From: Clavelina lepadiformis
Taxonomy: Eukaryota > Chordata > Ascidiacea > Aplousobranchia > Clavelinidae
DNA length: 64,000 nt
Assembly (NCBI RefSeq): GCF_947623445.1
Contig: NC_135244.1
Span: forward strand, 4,092,001 to 4,156,000
Direction: 5' to 3'
Part shown: in pieces, positions 35,680 through 46,900 of the stretch
Layout: every line of letters begins with the position of its first letter
How positions within the stretch are numbered: position 1 is the stretch's first letter
Notes under the pieces: model-generated
What the model was told of the DNA's origin: nothing
Database searches by the model: none
What the model saw: the letters and a program-made list of their open reading frames with translations, nothing else
Program-made: the position numbers and the translations under genes

Positions 35680-36227
35680 TTCAAGGATTCACCAAATATC
35701 AGCTTATGGATGGTCTTATTTTATTAAATCCTACTCTTACTAAGTTAACTTGAAACCTGCAAAACAATTTTTCGAGATAATTTCACTAAACTTTACGGTA
35801 TCTAATAATAGTTGTATTCTATGCATAAGCAGAAAATTAATTTTAAAATGTTTACTCTGATTATCATGGATAAACTTTGGAAAAACCACTCCATGGGATA
35901 ATGGTGAAAAGGTCATCAACAATGAGAAATCATAACACTTTACTACAAGAAGCAATAAAGTCAAACATCAATTTTTAAACAAGTTGCAAGTTCAAAAATG
36001 TATGGTTAGAATTGATTACGTCACAGAATTTAATAACAGCAACACAATAAATGCTACAGTTTTTTAAACAATGTATTAAACCAGCTAAACTTAAACATAG
36101 ATATAAATAGGTAGTTTATCCATTAACAACCATCGCGTACCATCAAATGGCACAACTACTTAATTGGAAATCACTGATTAAGTATCAAATAAAGATACTA
36201 TAAGATTGAAGACTAATTTCAGTTTCT
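35680..36227. other. Spacer between the two HSDL2 copies
   Basis: About 550 bases without coding signal. It must hold the 3' UTR of copy B and the promoter of copy A. Confidence 0.4.
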
Positions 36228-39186
36228 TCACAATTTAGATTTGTGCATGTCTTTCATCAGTTGCTCAAGCTTCATAGCAAGCATCATGTTTCCATCAATC
36301 TTTATCTTGCCTTGCATGAACGCCGTTGTCGAGTTAAGCTTGCCTTGAAACATGGCTACAAAGTCGTCAGGTGTCATTCCCATCACACAGTCTGCCTGCC
36401 CTTCACCAGAAGTTATACTTCCACTTCCATTTTTAAGGTCAACAATCCAGGATTCCGTAGAATCTCCGGCTAAAATGCAAAAAGCAACAAAACTGTCGAA
36501 TACAATTGTTCGAAAAATGCTTGTGCATGATACGCATATTAAGCAAGCTATGTGTATATTTTGTGCACATATTGCACTTTATATACACGATCTTCATTAG
36601 GTATACTTGACATTGGGTACAGATATGTAGCAATAGCAAGGAGAAATATGATCATTACGCGAAATTTTTTATAGCGCATATCAGGCACTGTATGGGAGCT
36701 TGTTAATGAACAACATTACGATGGATCTCACATGAGAACATCTGCAAAACAGAGCTCATGATAAACATTTACCTGACAGTTTAAAATTAAAAATGCCATT
36801 GACTTTGGCAACTAAGGAAGGAGACATTGCTTTCTGCATCGCGTCAAAAACAGCTTGCACTTCATTTGTGCCGCCCTGCGCAGCTTTGGCCCGCTCTTGT
36901 AGCTGATTTTCAAACTCCGTGTCGGAATTTTCAAGAAAGAAATCTAGGATTAGGGGTTTACCTGAACAAAACATAAGATATGATGAGAAACTGTTGCAGT
37001 ATTAGTTTTTCGTTTTAAATTTTTTAACAACCTTAAAAATTGCTCACATTTGTAAACAACAAACCCGTTTCTAATAATCTTGCCTACACTTCTACACAAC
37101 AAAATAAGCAATAAAAAATCAAAGAAATTTACCAGGATCTACTGCATATTGGTCAAAATCAGTAATCCCTTCTTTGGCTAGAACTTCATCATCAATCGCA
37201 AATTTGCCAGTGTATGATATATCTTTTTGCAAGATCGCATAAGCTGCATCTGCCATTATTTCAGGTTTGCGACATTGGCTTGAAACATCTTTACCTCCTA
37301 ACATCTCCATGGCCGCAGTAATGATCGCTGAATATAATAAAGGTTGTATTTTGAAACAATAACAACTTCAGCAAAAATTGTGACACAACACACAAATGAT
37401 GAAAACATAAGAAATGTTACACGTTTTTAAGTTATTTTCACCCTGGTGTTTAGAACCATTTCTGAACAAAAGTGTAAAACTCAAAATCATACTCAAATAA
37501 AAATTCAGAAACAATTATATAATTAAACGAAACTATCAAAGAAAAACAAAGACCTGTTTTGGGCCAAAGTGCATTCACAGAAATTCCCTTATCTTCAAAT
37601 TCTGCAGCCATGCCTAACACGCATAATGACATGCCATATTTTGCAATACTGTAAGCGGTGTGGTTCTTGAACCAGATAGGTTTCAACGACAGAGGGGGGC
37701 TGATGTTCATAATATGAGGATTTTTCCCGTTTTCCTTTGACTTCAGCAGATGGGGAAGGCAAAGTTTTGAGCTTTTGAAAAAGCATAATTTGGATTAGGT
37801 ATGGGTTTTACAGCGCCAGTGCAGTCGACCAAGGTTAACACTTGGTGTCATACACACAATCAAAAAATATCAGTTATTTATAAGAATTGTCATTTTTTTC
37901 CCGGTAACGTAACCATTATCAACAAAATTAACCAGAAATGGGGATCAATTAAGTGTAAGTAACTGTACTACACTAAATTAGACTAAATATTGCTATAATA
38001 ATATAGCAAACACACAAATACTGTATATACCAGAGAAAGGTTCCCCTGGCATTAATCTGATTCATTAAGTCATATTTCTTCATTGAGGTAGATTGTGTTC
38101 CAGTCAAGTTGATTGCACTTGCATTGTTAATAAGAATGTCAATTCCCCCAAATGTTTTGACGGCTTCATCCACAGCAGTTTGAACCGTGCTTTCTTCTCT
38201 TACATCAACAATACATGGCAGGCATTTTCCACCAGCATCTTCAACTGAGACACACAACAAGAAAAAATTTCTTTAAAACTGTAAGTTGGCTTTATCAAAA
38301 CTCAACAAACATTTATATAGATCACAGGTCGGCAACCTTTAGCATTGAAAGAGCCATTTGGTGTCGCTTCCGTCAAACTAAAACTTACTCTGAGCCACAA
38401 CACCTAATTGACTACTTAAGACAAAAAACCTAACGCTACATTTATAATTCGAACTAATGCTTTACAGTTACATGTAAAAACTTCAGTAGTTACCCTCACA
38501 AAATTCTCACTACAACGATGACAATCCGCATAGTCACCAAACAAAACCAAACTTAGGATCACGTGAGTGGCAAGCAGTCATGCGTATTATGCCCGCGAAA
38601 ATCACTGTGTGGTATTTAAATAAGATTTTCCACTTTCGAATAAAACATTCTGAATAATAACCAGACAAACGCATTAAGTTATAACATTGTGACACTAATA
38701 AACACCATTATTTGTTCACATTAAGTTTTCCTAAATGAGCTCGTTCGCTCTGAGTCTCAGGAGCCAGAGCACAGAGATGAAAGAGCCGCAGGTTGCCGAC
38801 CGCTGATATAGATAAATAGAAGTTTAGTAACATGGTTTGAGAATACTCTTAATCAACAGTATATATTTTTTATAGTTAAACCGATGAATTAATTTGCATG
38901 GCAAGACAGCGTATGATATCAGTACATACAGGATCATCATTCCTTACTTTCCTTGGCTGCAGTGTAAATGGTTCCAGGCAATTTTGGATGTGGATCAGCA
39001 GTTTTTGCTGCTATCACAACATTGGCTCCATCCCTAGCTGCTTTAAGTCCGATACTTTTCCCAATACCTCTGCTGGCACCAGTGATAAAAAGGGTATATC
39101 CAGCAAGTTTTCTAGAAAAACAACCAATATTTAGACACCTAGTCAAAGATGGACATAACTGTAAGTTCTTACCCAGTATTAATCAT
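36228..39186 (-). CDS. HSDL2: HSDL2-like SDR-SCP2 protein, copy B, 411 aa
   Basis: Exons on the minus strand: 39186-39173, 39111-38948, 38244-38031, 37771-37554, 37327-37133, 36961-36773, 36469-36228. They total 1236 bases. Exons 1, 2, 3, 5 and 7 have the same lengths as in copy A (14, 164, 214, 195, 242), which proves tandem duplication. Motifs: TGASRGIG, NNAS, AYSIAKYGM, and a C-terminal SCP2 domain ending KSKL, a peroxisomal PTS1. The main difference from copy A is a shorter and divergent linker before SCP2 (exon 6 is 189 versus 207 bases). Intron 2 contains a hAT-like MITE (38323-38805). Which copy keeps the ancestral role cannot be told from sequence. Confidence 0.92.
38323..38805. mobile_element. 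hAT-like MITE in an HSDL2 intron
   Basis: 483 bp flanked by a perfect 8-bp direct repeat ATATAGAT (38315-38322 and 38806-38813). Ends are inverted: CACAGGTCGGCAACCT on the left, CAGCGGTCGGCAACCT on the reverse of the right end. An 8-bp duplication and CAG-type ends are typical of hAT elements. No transposase is present. Confidence 0.85.
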
Positions 39187-41418
39187 GGTGTCTACTTGAA
39201 TATGACAATAATGTGAACGGTTAGGTTGAATATATCAAGCTAATACAGTTACACTTGACCTAGATGACTAAGGCACCTTGTTATCTAGCAAAAAAAGAAA
39301 TAATCATGAAACGCTGGGCCATCTAACAGCAACAGTAAGAAAGGACCAACAAGATTATTGATGTAGCAATGAGCACAATACAAATATGACACAAATTCCA
39401 AGGTTTGCAATCTGCATGGAAGATTTTTAATCCATGAACAACTCTGTAATATGCTTTTTCTATTTTTGCATATAGGCTATGAGTTTTAAACAACAAAAAA
39501 CGCAACTTTTCTAATCTGGAATATGATAAAATACTATACCAGGTGTCAGCAACGTTTAGCAATATTGAAAAAGTCAACTTGGTGCAATTTCTAGCAAATA
39601 AACACTCAGCTTAAGTCACAATGCTATTTGGATATTGTATTGAAGGACGAAGAAGACATCATTGCTGCATTTGCATCCAATTTTGTCTTTGTATTTATGT
39701 TTTTAATAACATTCAAAACTCAACACGTTGATTTAGATCTCAACATTTTGTTTCGTATGTACTGAAAAATGGTGCACTTGAAATAACGCCTCCAATGTGT
39801 ACGCAAAATCTGACACATTGCAGTAGGTGATACGTTAAAATTTTTTGTTTCATTGTCAACTGCTGATTATTATTGAAGGACATAACGCATAGATCACAAA
39901 ACACTTTATTAAAAATAAGCAGTTAGGCTAGAATAATAAGCACGGAAAAAGTTAATTTCAACTACTAAGGGTTTGGGTCTAGTGCAGATGTGCACAACCA
40001 AATGACGTCACAATTTGGATAGCAGGGTTCTAGTATGTAAATGCATCACGCGATTGTGCACTTCTGCACCAGACCCAATGGTTTTATAACAAAATCTGGT
40101 TTTCTTTTGTATGACTTATAACTGTTAAAGAAGTTATACACCTGAAGAGCAGCCTTTGTAATTGAAACTATGCTTGGTGGCAATTGGTAAAACATAGCAT
40201 ATGGTATGAAGGTAGATTTAGATTAGAAAGCAGGTTTATAAAATAACTTCAAACAAACAATATTTTTCAGTAAAATAAGGACAGCTAATAAATTATTGCA
40301 TGGCATTTAGTCACAGTGCTGAGTTTTTTCATCCCCATCACTGAATAGTTTGGCATCATCCACATTAATGGTTAACGTGAACAAATGCCTAAAGTTGTCA
40401 AAGTTTATACGTCATCATCATAATCAGAAACAAATGTTAGTAATACTACGTTTGACACCAAGCATAACCTAAATAACAACGACTGCTCTTCTGGTGTATG
40501 CCTTGACTAAAACAAGATCAATGTTGACAAAATTGAAAAGGTCATAGACCAAAAGAAGAGCTATTTCTACATATCAGTACCAGTACGTTAATGCCAGTAG
40601 CACTTAATATATTTTTTCAAGTTAAATCAATTTCTTGGGTTTAAAAATTACAGAAAGCCACAGAAAAAGGTTTATAAGCACTAAATTCAGCTCTGGTTAC
40701 ACTGATTTCTGTATGCTGCACTGCAATTAATTACGTACAATAACATGTAAGTATTAATACGTATATTAATTTGTACATACAGTACAAGTATAGAATAAAA
40801 TGGTTAAAATCGTTTTTAAAAACAGCGATTATTCTGCATATCCTGGTAGCAGTTACAGCGCGATTTCCAAGTAGCTCCAAGCAACGAATTGCAAACATAT
40901 GGTTTCACATACCAAGGGTCAAAGTACAATCTTTCACTCATAACTCAATCCATTAACCACCAATCAGAAGGACAGTTGTTTAATACTGTACAAGCATTAG
41001 GAGATCAGTGATTTTTTGCTTTTTGGCTGGGATGATGATGATTAATTCTATTGAATGAATAAATAAATTGAAAAATCGAATGATACTACAGTACTGCTTG
41101 TGATTAATTAAAGCAAATATTAATGGAAGTGACCAATCAGAACCTATAACATACTTTCAGCATTTAGGGAAATACCCAACTATAATTGTGATGACGTTGT
41201 TTTAAATTTAGGTTGCCGTTTGGGTAGGTTGTAATAAAATAAAGAGAGTGATTATTTCTCCCGAAAATGGTTATCGTAGTTCAAAAATCTTATTTGCGTA
41301 ACCGTTTTCGGATACACAAGTCCAGAAAATAGGCATTCTATGACTGCTTTCCGTTTACGCAAGTTTTGCTTTTCCACTTCGTTGACTGTAAACCGTCTCC
41401 CGAATTTGAAATTCATAT
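39187..41418. other. Intergenic region upstream of HSDL2 copy B
   Basis: No gene recognised. It holds the copy B promoter near 39190 and a small inverted-repeat element at 39974-40077. Otherwise it is AT-rich without clear features. Confidence 0.4.
39974..40077. mobile_element. Small palindromic MITE, copy 1
   Basis: 104 bp with inverted ends TGGGTCTAGTGCAG / CTGCACCAGACCCA and a subterminal TGTGCACAA in both arms. A related, more decayed copy lies in opposite orientation at about 53390-53486. Confidence 0.55.
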
Positions 41419-41487
41419 ATAATTAATAGGGCAACCAGTTTTTTGACCGAAAAAGTTTAAATTTTGACCTTATTTTGACCTAAAACG

Positions 41488-42272
41488 TGTGGCGGCTTGG
41501 CTCGCTTTTGTAAAATCCTTACGTCTTTCGTAGAAATGTGTTTTCCAGAACAATTGGAGTTTTTAAACTTTCAGTCCCGCCACATCATTCTTATGAAAGA
41601 GTTTTCCAGCTAGTAAATGGAGTTTAAAACTTGCCTTTTCAGAACACTGCAAACTACCGTTGGTATATTTGAAAACTTGCTACGAATAACTTCGTGTGAA
41701 AGCTCCTTATTTAGTACGTTACCAGGTCGCTTCCAAGTAACTGTTTCCAACTTAACCAAATTTAATTTGCATTGCAAACACACCGATTTTCACGTTCACA
41801 CGCTTTGAAATGTTCATGCCTTTTTTGTCATATATTTCCGCCACATCGCAGCACGTTTTATAAGCTTGAACTTTTGTGTGAGACTCCCTCAGAGCCTCAG
41901 AACCTCAGTCACAGACGCGAAGTTATAGACATATGTAATACCGTACTACTGTAGTTGTGGTGATTGAATCAGTAGACATCGTGTAAACAGTCACATGACT
42001 TGTGTTCTCGGTTATTTGTAATATTGAGAAAGTGTACAGCACCTACAATAAAAGCCTTTTCTGGCAAACGGTATTTGTTATAATATAATACGAACGTTCG
42101 GCTATCAGAAAGGTTAGAGAATTCTAACCGCACGCAACAATAGAGTCAGATACTAATGTAGTAGGTTAACTAAGTCAATAACGTAACGTAAGCTAAGACC
42201 GATAAACTCTGCATCTGTATCTGCATCTGTCGGCATCAACCTCTACATCCTAAAACGACCCCAACCTCTACA
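41488..42272 (+). repeat. 5' LTR
   Basis: 785 bp starting TGTGGCGGCTTGG and ending CCAACCTCTACA, collinear with 50147-50931 without indels. AATAAA lies at 42047-42052. A TATAAG near 41859 could be the promoter TATA box. The two short open frames here recur in the other LTR and are not genes. Confidence 0.95.
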
Positions 42273-42400
42273 TTTCTGGTGACAACCCGACGTTCCGACA
42301 TTTCTGGTGACAACCCGACGTTCCGACATTTCTGGTGACAACCCGACGTTCCGACATTTCTGGTGACAACCCGACGTTCTACTGACAACCCGACGCTTCG
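42273..42400 (+). repeat. Four-fold 28-bp repeat carrying the primer-binding site
   Basis: Right after the 5' LTR, TGGTGACAACCCGACG begins at 42277, 42305, 42333 and 42361, an exact 28-bp period. A fifth decayed unit (ACTGACAACCCGACG) follows. TGG plus the following bases is what a primer-binding site looks like. It resembles the tRNA-Trp-type site used by CsRn1 elements, but with two extra bases, so the tRNA is uncertain. Confidence 0.7.
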
Positions 42401-42727
42401 ACGTTCTAATAAACCACCGACGTTCTAGTGATCACTGACGATCTTGTGTCAAAAACGACGCGTTTCAATTCTCACACTCTCGCAATTCGCACAGCCGTTC
42501 TTCACTGGTAAGTGGATTTTTCACTTTTTATACAACTACTTGCAACCATAGCTTGTAAATGCATGCTCATCGGCTTGTACCTTATTAAATTAGCTTAAGC
42601 TATTCTTATTGTGCTGCATTGTGCTGCAGTTTGAAATAAAAGTTTCTTGTTGTAAAGTATTTTTTGGTTCAATTGTGAACAATTTTTGCGGTGCGCCGCC
42701 TAAAACATTTTTCATCGGTTTTGATAA

Positions 42728-43984
42728 ATGTCACAACCTGTGCCGACACAACGAAAAGTTACTTCGGTGCCTGGCAAAGCTAAGACAGAATACCACATGA
42801 GCACACGATCAACCGACCGTTCCAACGAGTCAATTAATAATACAACTATGTCGAACGAAAACGGGGAGGGATCTGCAAATACTCCCGATAATGGCATTGC
42901 TGGTCCGTCTGGTCTGGGTACTAGTAACCAATTACCAACAAACGCGCAACCACAGAACAATACTTTACGAAACGATTTGTTTTCACACGTTAAACTTCCT
43001 ACCTTTTGGAAATTTAATCCCGAAGCGTGGATTTCTCACCTTGAACATAAATTTTCTCTTTATCAAATCACTTCTCAAACTAATCGTTACTTGTTGGCGG
43101 TAGAGGCAATTCCTGCGAAAGACCTCGCGCTCCTTCGGTTACCTTCGGCGTCAGCACAGAACTGCTACGACATATTGATCAATGAAATCTTGAGAAACTT
43201 TGATAAACGTGAGGACCATTTAGATTTTTTGTTGGCGGACCTGACGCTGCACGATCAGTCCCCGAAACATTTAATGCGCGAATTAATGAGCGCAGTAGGT
43301 CAAGAGAATCTTACTCCGCCAGTCGTCAAACTAATTCGTGCTAAATTCCTTAAAGCGTTACCACCAGACGTCGCAATTGCGTTAGCCAGCGTGGAACATC
43401 ACGATCTCCAGAACCTTGCAAGCAGAGCCCACGAAATCTTGCTGCTTAAACAACCAAAAACTTCTTCGCACAACCTTTCCCTTGCCATCACTGATACGGA
43501 TGACATTGACTACCCAATGCAACCGCAAATACAGCAAATTCAATTGTCTAAACCACCGCGCTATACACGATCTAACGCTAACAACGAATCTAAGAGTTCC
43601 GGGCAAAGAAATACGAATTTCACAAATCAAAATACGCCAAACCAACGCAATTCATTTAACTCAGCATGGCAACAACGATCACCACGCACAAACAATGGAC
43701 AGTTTCACAAATCATACAGCAACAACGGGTTTAATCGAGATAATCGCCGACAAAATGGTTCTTTTGCAAACCAACGCAAATATAATTTTTTACATTCATC
43801 CCCCACATTTCAGAAACCAGACTACCAACGTAGCAATTACCCTTGCGCGTCTGATGCTTCTAATGGCTTATGTTATTACCACGCCCGCTTCGGTAGGGAT
43901 GCGCGCCGCTGTCACCCAAGTTGTAGCATGTGGGAGAACCAATCCCGCCCAACAAAAAACGCGTGGCGATCGACGCAACATTAA
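42728..43984 (+). CDS. gag: Gag polyprotein of the LTR retroelement, 418 aa
   Basis: Structural protein of the particle. A capsid-like region around residues 95-240 begins VKLPTFWKFNPEAWISHLE and includes ITSQTNRY and LFxxLP-like FLKALPPDV, as in CsRn1-type Gag. The middle is rich in Asn, Gln and Arg and probably binds RNA. Near the C-terminus is a Cys/His motif, CYYHARFGRDARRCHPSC, whose C-H-C-C order differs from the retroviral CCHC knuckle and is typical of CsRn1 Gag. The frame overlaps pol by 55 bases, and pol is read in the -1 frame through the signal at 43954-44006. Confidence 0.88.
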   Translation: MSQPVPTQRKVTSVPGKAKTEYHMSTRSTDRSNESINNTTMSNENGEGSANTPDNGIAGPSGLGTSNQLPTNAQPQNNTLRNDLFSHVKLPTFWKFNPEAWISHLEHKFSLYQITSQTNRYLLAVEAIPAKDLALLRLPSASAQNCYDILINEILRNFDKREDHLDFLLADLTLHDQSPKHLMRELMSAVGQENLTPPVVKLIRAKFLKALPPDVAIALASVEHHDLQNLASRAHEILLLKQPKTSSHNLSLAITDTDDIDYPMQPQIQQIQLSKPPRYTRSNANNESKSSGQRNTNFTNQNTPNQRNSFNSAWQQRSPRTNNGQFHKSYSNNGFNRDNRRQNGSFANQRKYNFLHSSPTFQKPDYQRSNYPCASDASNGLCYYHARFGRDARRCHPSCSMWENQSRPTKNAWRSTQH

Positions 43985-46900
43985 CCCCGTCAGTCCCGTC
44001 GATCGCATCATCAATAAAAAGAGGCTGCCCCTTGTTAACTGTATATGATCACGCCAATAGTATTCACTTTTACGTAGATAGCGCGGCAGCAACTTCTCTT
44101 TTGTCCGCTAGTTTAGCTGACGTATCAAACCGCAAACCGCAAACACCGCTTTTCGCTGCTAACAGCACGCCAATTACTACGTATGGCACTACACAACTTA
44201 ATGTTTCCCTTCATCCTCGTTTTTCTTATCCCTTTGAATTTGTGCTTGCGGACACACCTTTTTGCATATTGGGGCTGGATTTCCTCACTGAATACAACTT
44301 TGTTTTGGATCTTAAAGCCAAGCATCTGATAGATGTACCGAACCAACAGCAATATACGTTAGAGCCTGTTGAAAGTGATCCTGTTCGCATATCCATTCTC
44401 AGCCAGATAGATCCTGTTGCAGACCTTTTACATCAATTTCCAGACTTGCAAAAACCCATGTCAGCTGTTAAACCAGTGAAGCATTCCATCGTTCACCACA
44501 TCCATACCACAGGTTCTCCTGTACGTGCACGTCCACGTCGATATAGCCCAGAAACAATGCAGATCTTGAAGAAAGAAATTGACAGCTTGCTGGAGCGAGA
44601 AATTATCCGCTACAGTGATTCTCCTTATGGAAGTCCGGCCTTGCTCGTTCCTAAAGGCTCTTCTGGCAATAAATATCGTCTTGTCGTTGATTATAAATTA
44701 GTCAACAAACAAACAATCGACAGCTGTTACCCTCTTCCGTTCTTACATAGTTTTTCCGAGGTTTTGTATGGTAAAACTGTCTTCTCTAAATGCGATCTCC
44801 AAAACGCCTTTCATCAAATAAAAGTGGCTCCAGAAGATGTCCATAAAACGGCGTTTGTTTGCCCCCTAGGACAATTCGAATACACACGACTCCCATTCGG
44901 TTTGTCGGGGGCCCCAAGGACCTTTTCCAGACTAATAGGGGAAGTAGTACGCCCCCTTCAGCACCTTGGAATCTTTGCTTACCTCGATGATATCATCATT
45001 GGAAGTAGTAACCTATCAGAACATCTTGAACACCTCAAGTTGCTTTTTCAACGACTTGAGGAATTTGGCTTAACGCTCAATTTAGACAAAAGTGAATTCA
45101 ACCGCGAGTCTCTTGACTACCTTGGCCATCACATAAATTCTGAGGGTATACGACCAACTCAAGAAAAAGTGCAGGCCATTCTTGATTACCCACAGCCACA
45201 AACCTGCAAACAGCTGAAACGTTACTTGGGAATTTATTGCTATTATTTTCGCTTTCTGAAGCATTGTTCCACAACCTTACAACCGCTTTACAAGCTAGTT
45301 CCGAACAGTCGCAGCAAACGCGCGGCCCCTTTAACATGGAATGTCGAAGCCGAATGCGCCTTCGCCAGCAGCAAACAAGCTATTGCAAATGCTAGCACTT
45401 TAGCGTTTCCGAAACTCCATGCTCCAACTTATCTAACAGTTGACGCTTCGTTGACCGGTATTGGAGCGACATTAGAGCAATTGCAAGGAAATCAACTTGT
45501 TCCTTTGGCCTTCTTTTCAAGACAGCTGAACGCTACTCAACGTAAATACAGTTGCTTTGACCGAGAGCTGTTGGCCGCTTACAAGTCAATACGTCATTTC
45601 CGCTACTTCTTGACAGGCCGACAATTCACTTTGCGTACAGACCATCTCCCTCTGGTTTCAAGTCTCAGTAAGCTCTCCGAACATTACTCTCCAAGACAGT
45701 TCCGGCAATTGTTGTTTGTTTCAGAATATACAACAACCATTGAGCACATCAAAGGCTCTGCCAATGTTGTGGCGGACCTCTTGTCAAGGTCTCAACCTTC
45801 GGCACCCAACATTAATACTCTTTCGGACGTTCCGCCTCCTTTAGAGTATGAGAAAATAGCACAAGCTCAAGCCAATGATCCTGCTATTCAAAGACTACGC
45901 ACCGCAACAACATCACTCAAACTCCAGGACTGCAAGCTGCCCAATAAGGACCTTACCATCCTTTGTGACGTGTCCACTGACACAGAGCGTGTTCTAGTTC
46001 CTTCCTCCTTTCAACGTCAAGTATTCCTGCACTTACATAATTTATCGCATCCTGGAAAAAAAGCCACAATTAAGCTCATCAAGGAAAGATTTATATGGAT
46101 AGGGATGTGTAAACAAATCGCTACCTGGGTTCAACAATGCCCAAACTGCCAGGAAGGAAAAATTTTCCGCCACACTAAAACCGCACCGGGGAAATTTAAA
46201 ATTCCCTACGGACGATTTTCTGATGTTGCAATTGACTTGATTGGACCACTACCAACCTCCCATGGTTACAAATACATCCTTACGTGTATCGACCGATATA
46301 CGCGTTTCGTTCAAGCGATACCAATCCCTGATGCCACCACGGAAACCGTTGCTGCTTACTTTGTTAATCTCTGGTGTTCCTTGGTCGGTGTTCCAATCAT
46401 CCTCACAAGTGATCGTGGACCATGTTTCATAAGTTCCGCTTGGGCAGAAATTATGCGCTCGCTTGGTATTCAACACAATCTGACTACAGCTTACCACCCC
46501 ACTTCCAATGGAATTACAGAACGCGCAAATGCAGAGATCAAGCGCGCCATCAAGTGTTCAGACGAACCTGAACGTTGGTTTCACAAATTAGGGTTTATTG
46601 TCTTGGCTCTGCGTAATCGCTATCTCCAGGATTTGAAATGTACACCTGCTGAGTTAGCTTTTGGACACACCTTACGGCTCCCAGGTGGTTTCTTTTCTGA
46701 TTCCAAGCTTGCCTCTGCAGTTCCTACATCCAGCTACCTCGGTGCCTACCGAGACTTCATCAACGACCTTCAGTTTACTCCAACGACCGCTCATACAAAA
46801 TTCATGCAGTCCTACGTGCATCCGGATTTGAAACATTGTGACCGCGTTTATGTTAGATGCGATCATGTCAAACGTGCGTTAGAACGCCCTTATGTTGGTC

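Noticed and set aside
41617..41954. Two short open frames repeated exactly at 50276-50613
   Set aside because: They lie inside the LTRs, and their repetition reflects the duplicated LTR rather than genes.
42277..42376. CRISPR-like regular repeat
   Set aside because: The 28-bp units are directly tandem without spacers and lie at the LTR junction of a eukaryotic retroelement.
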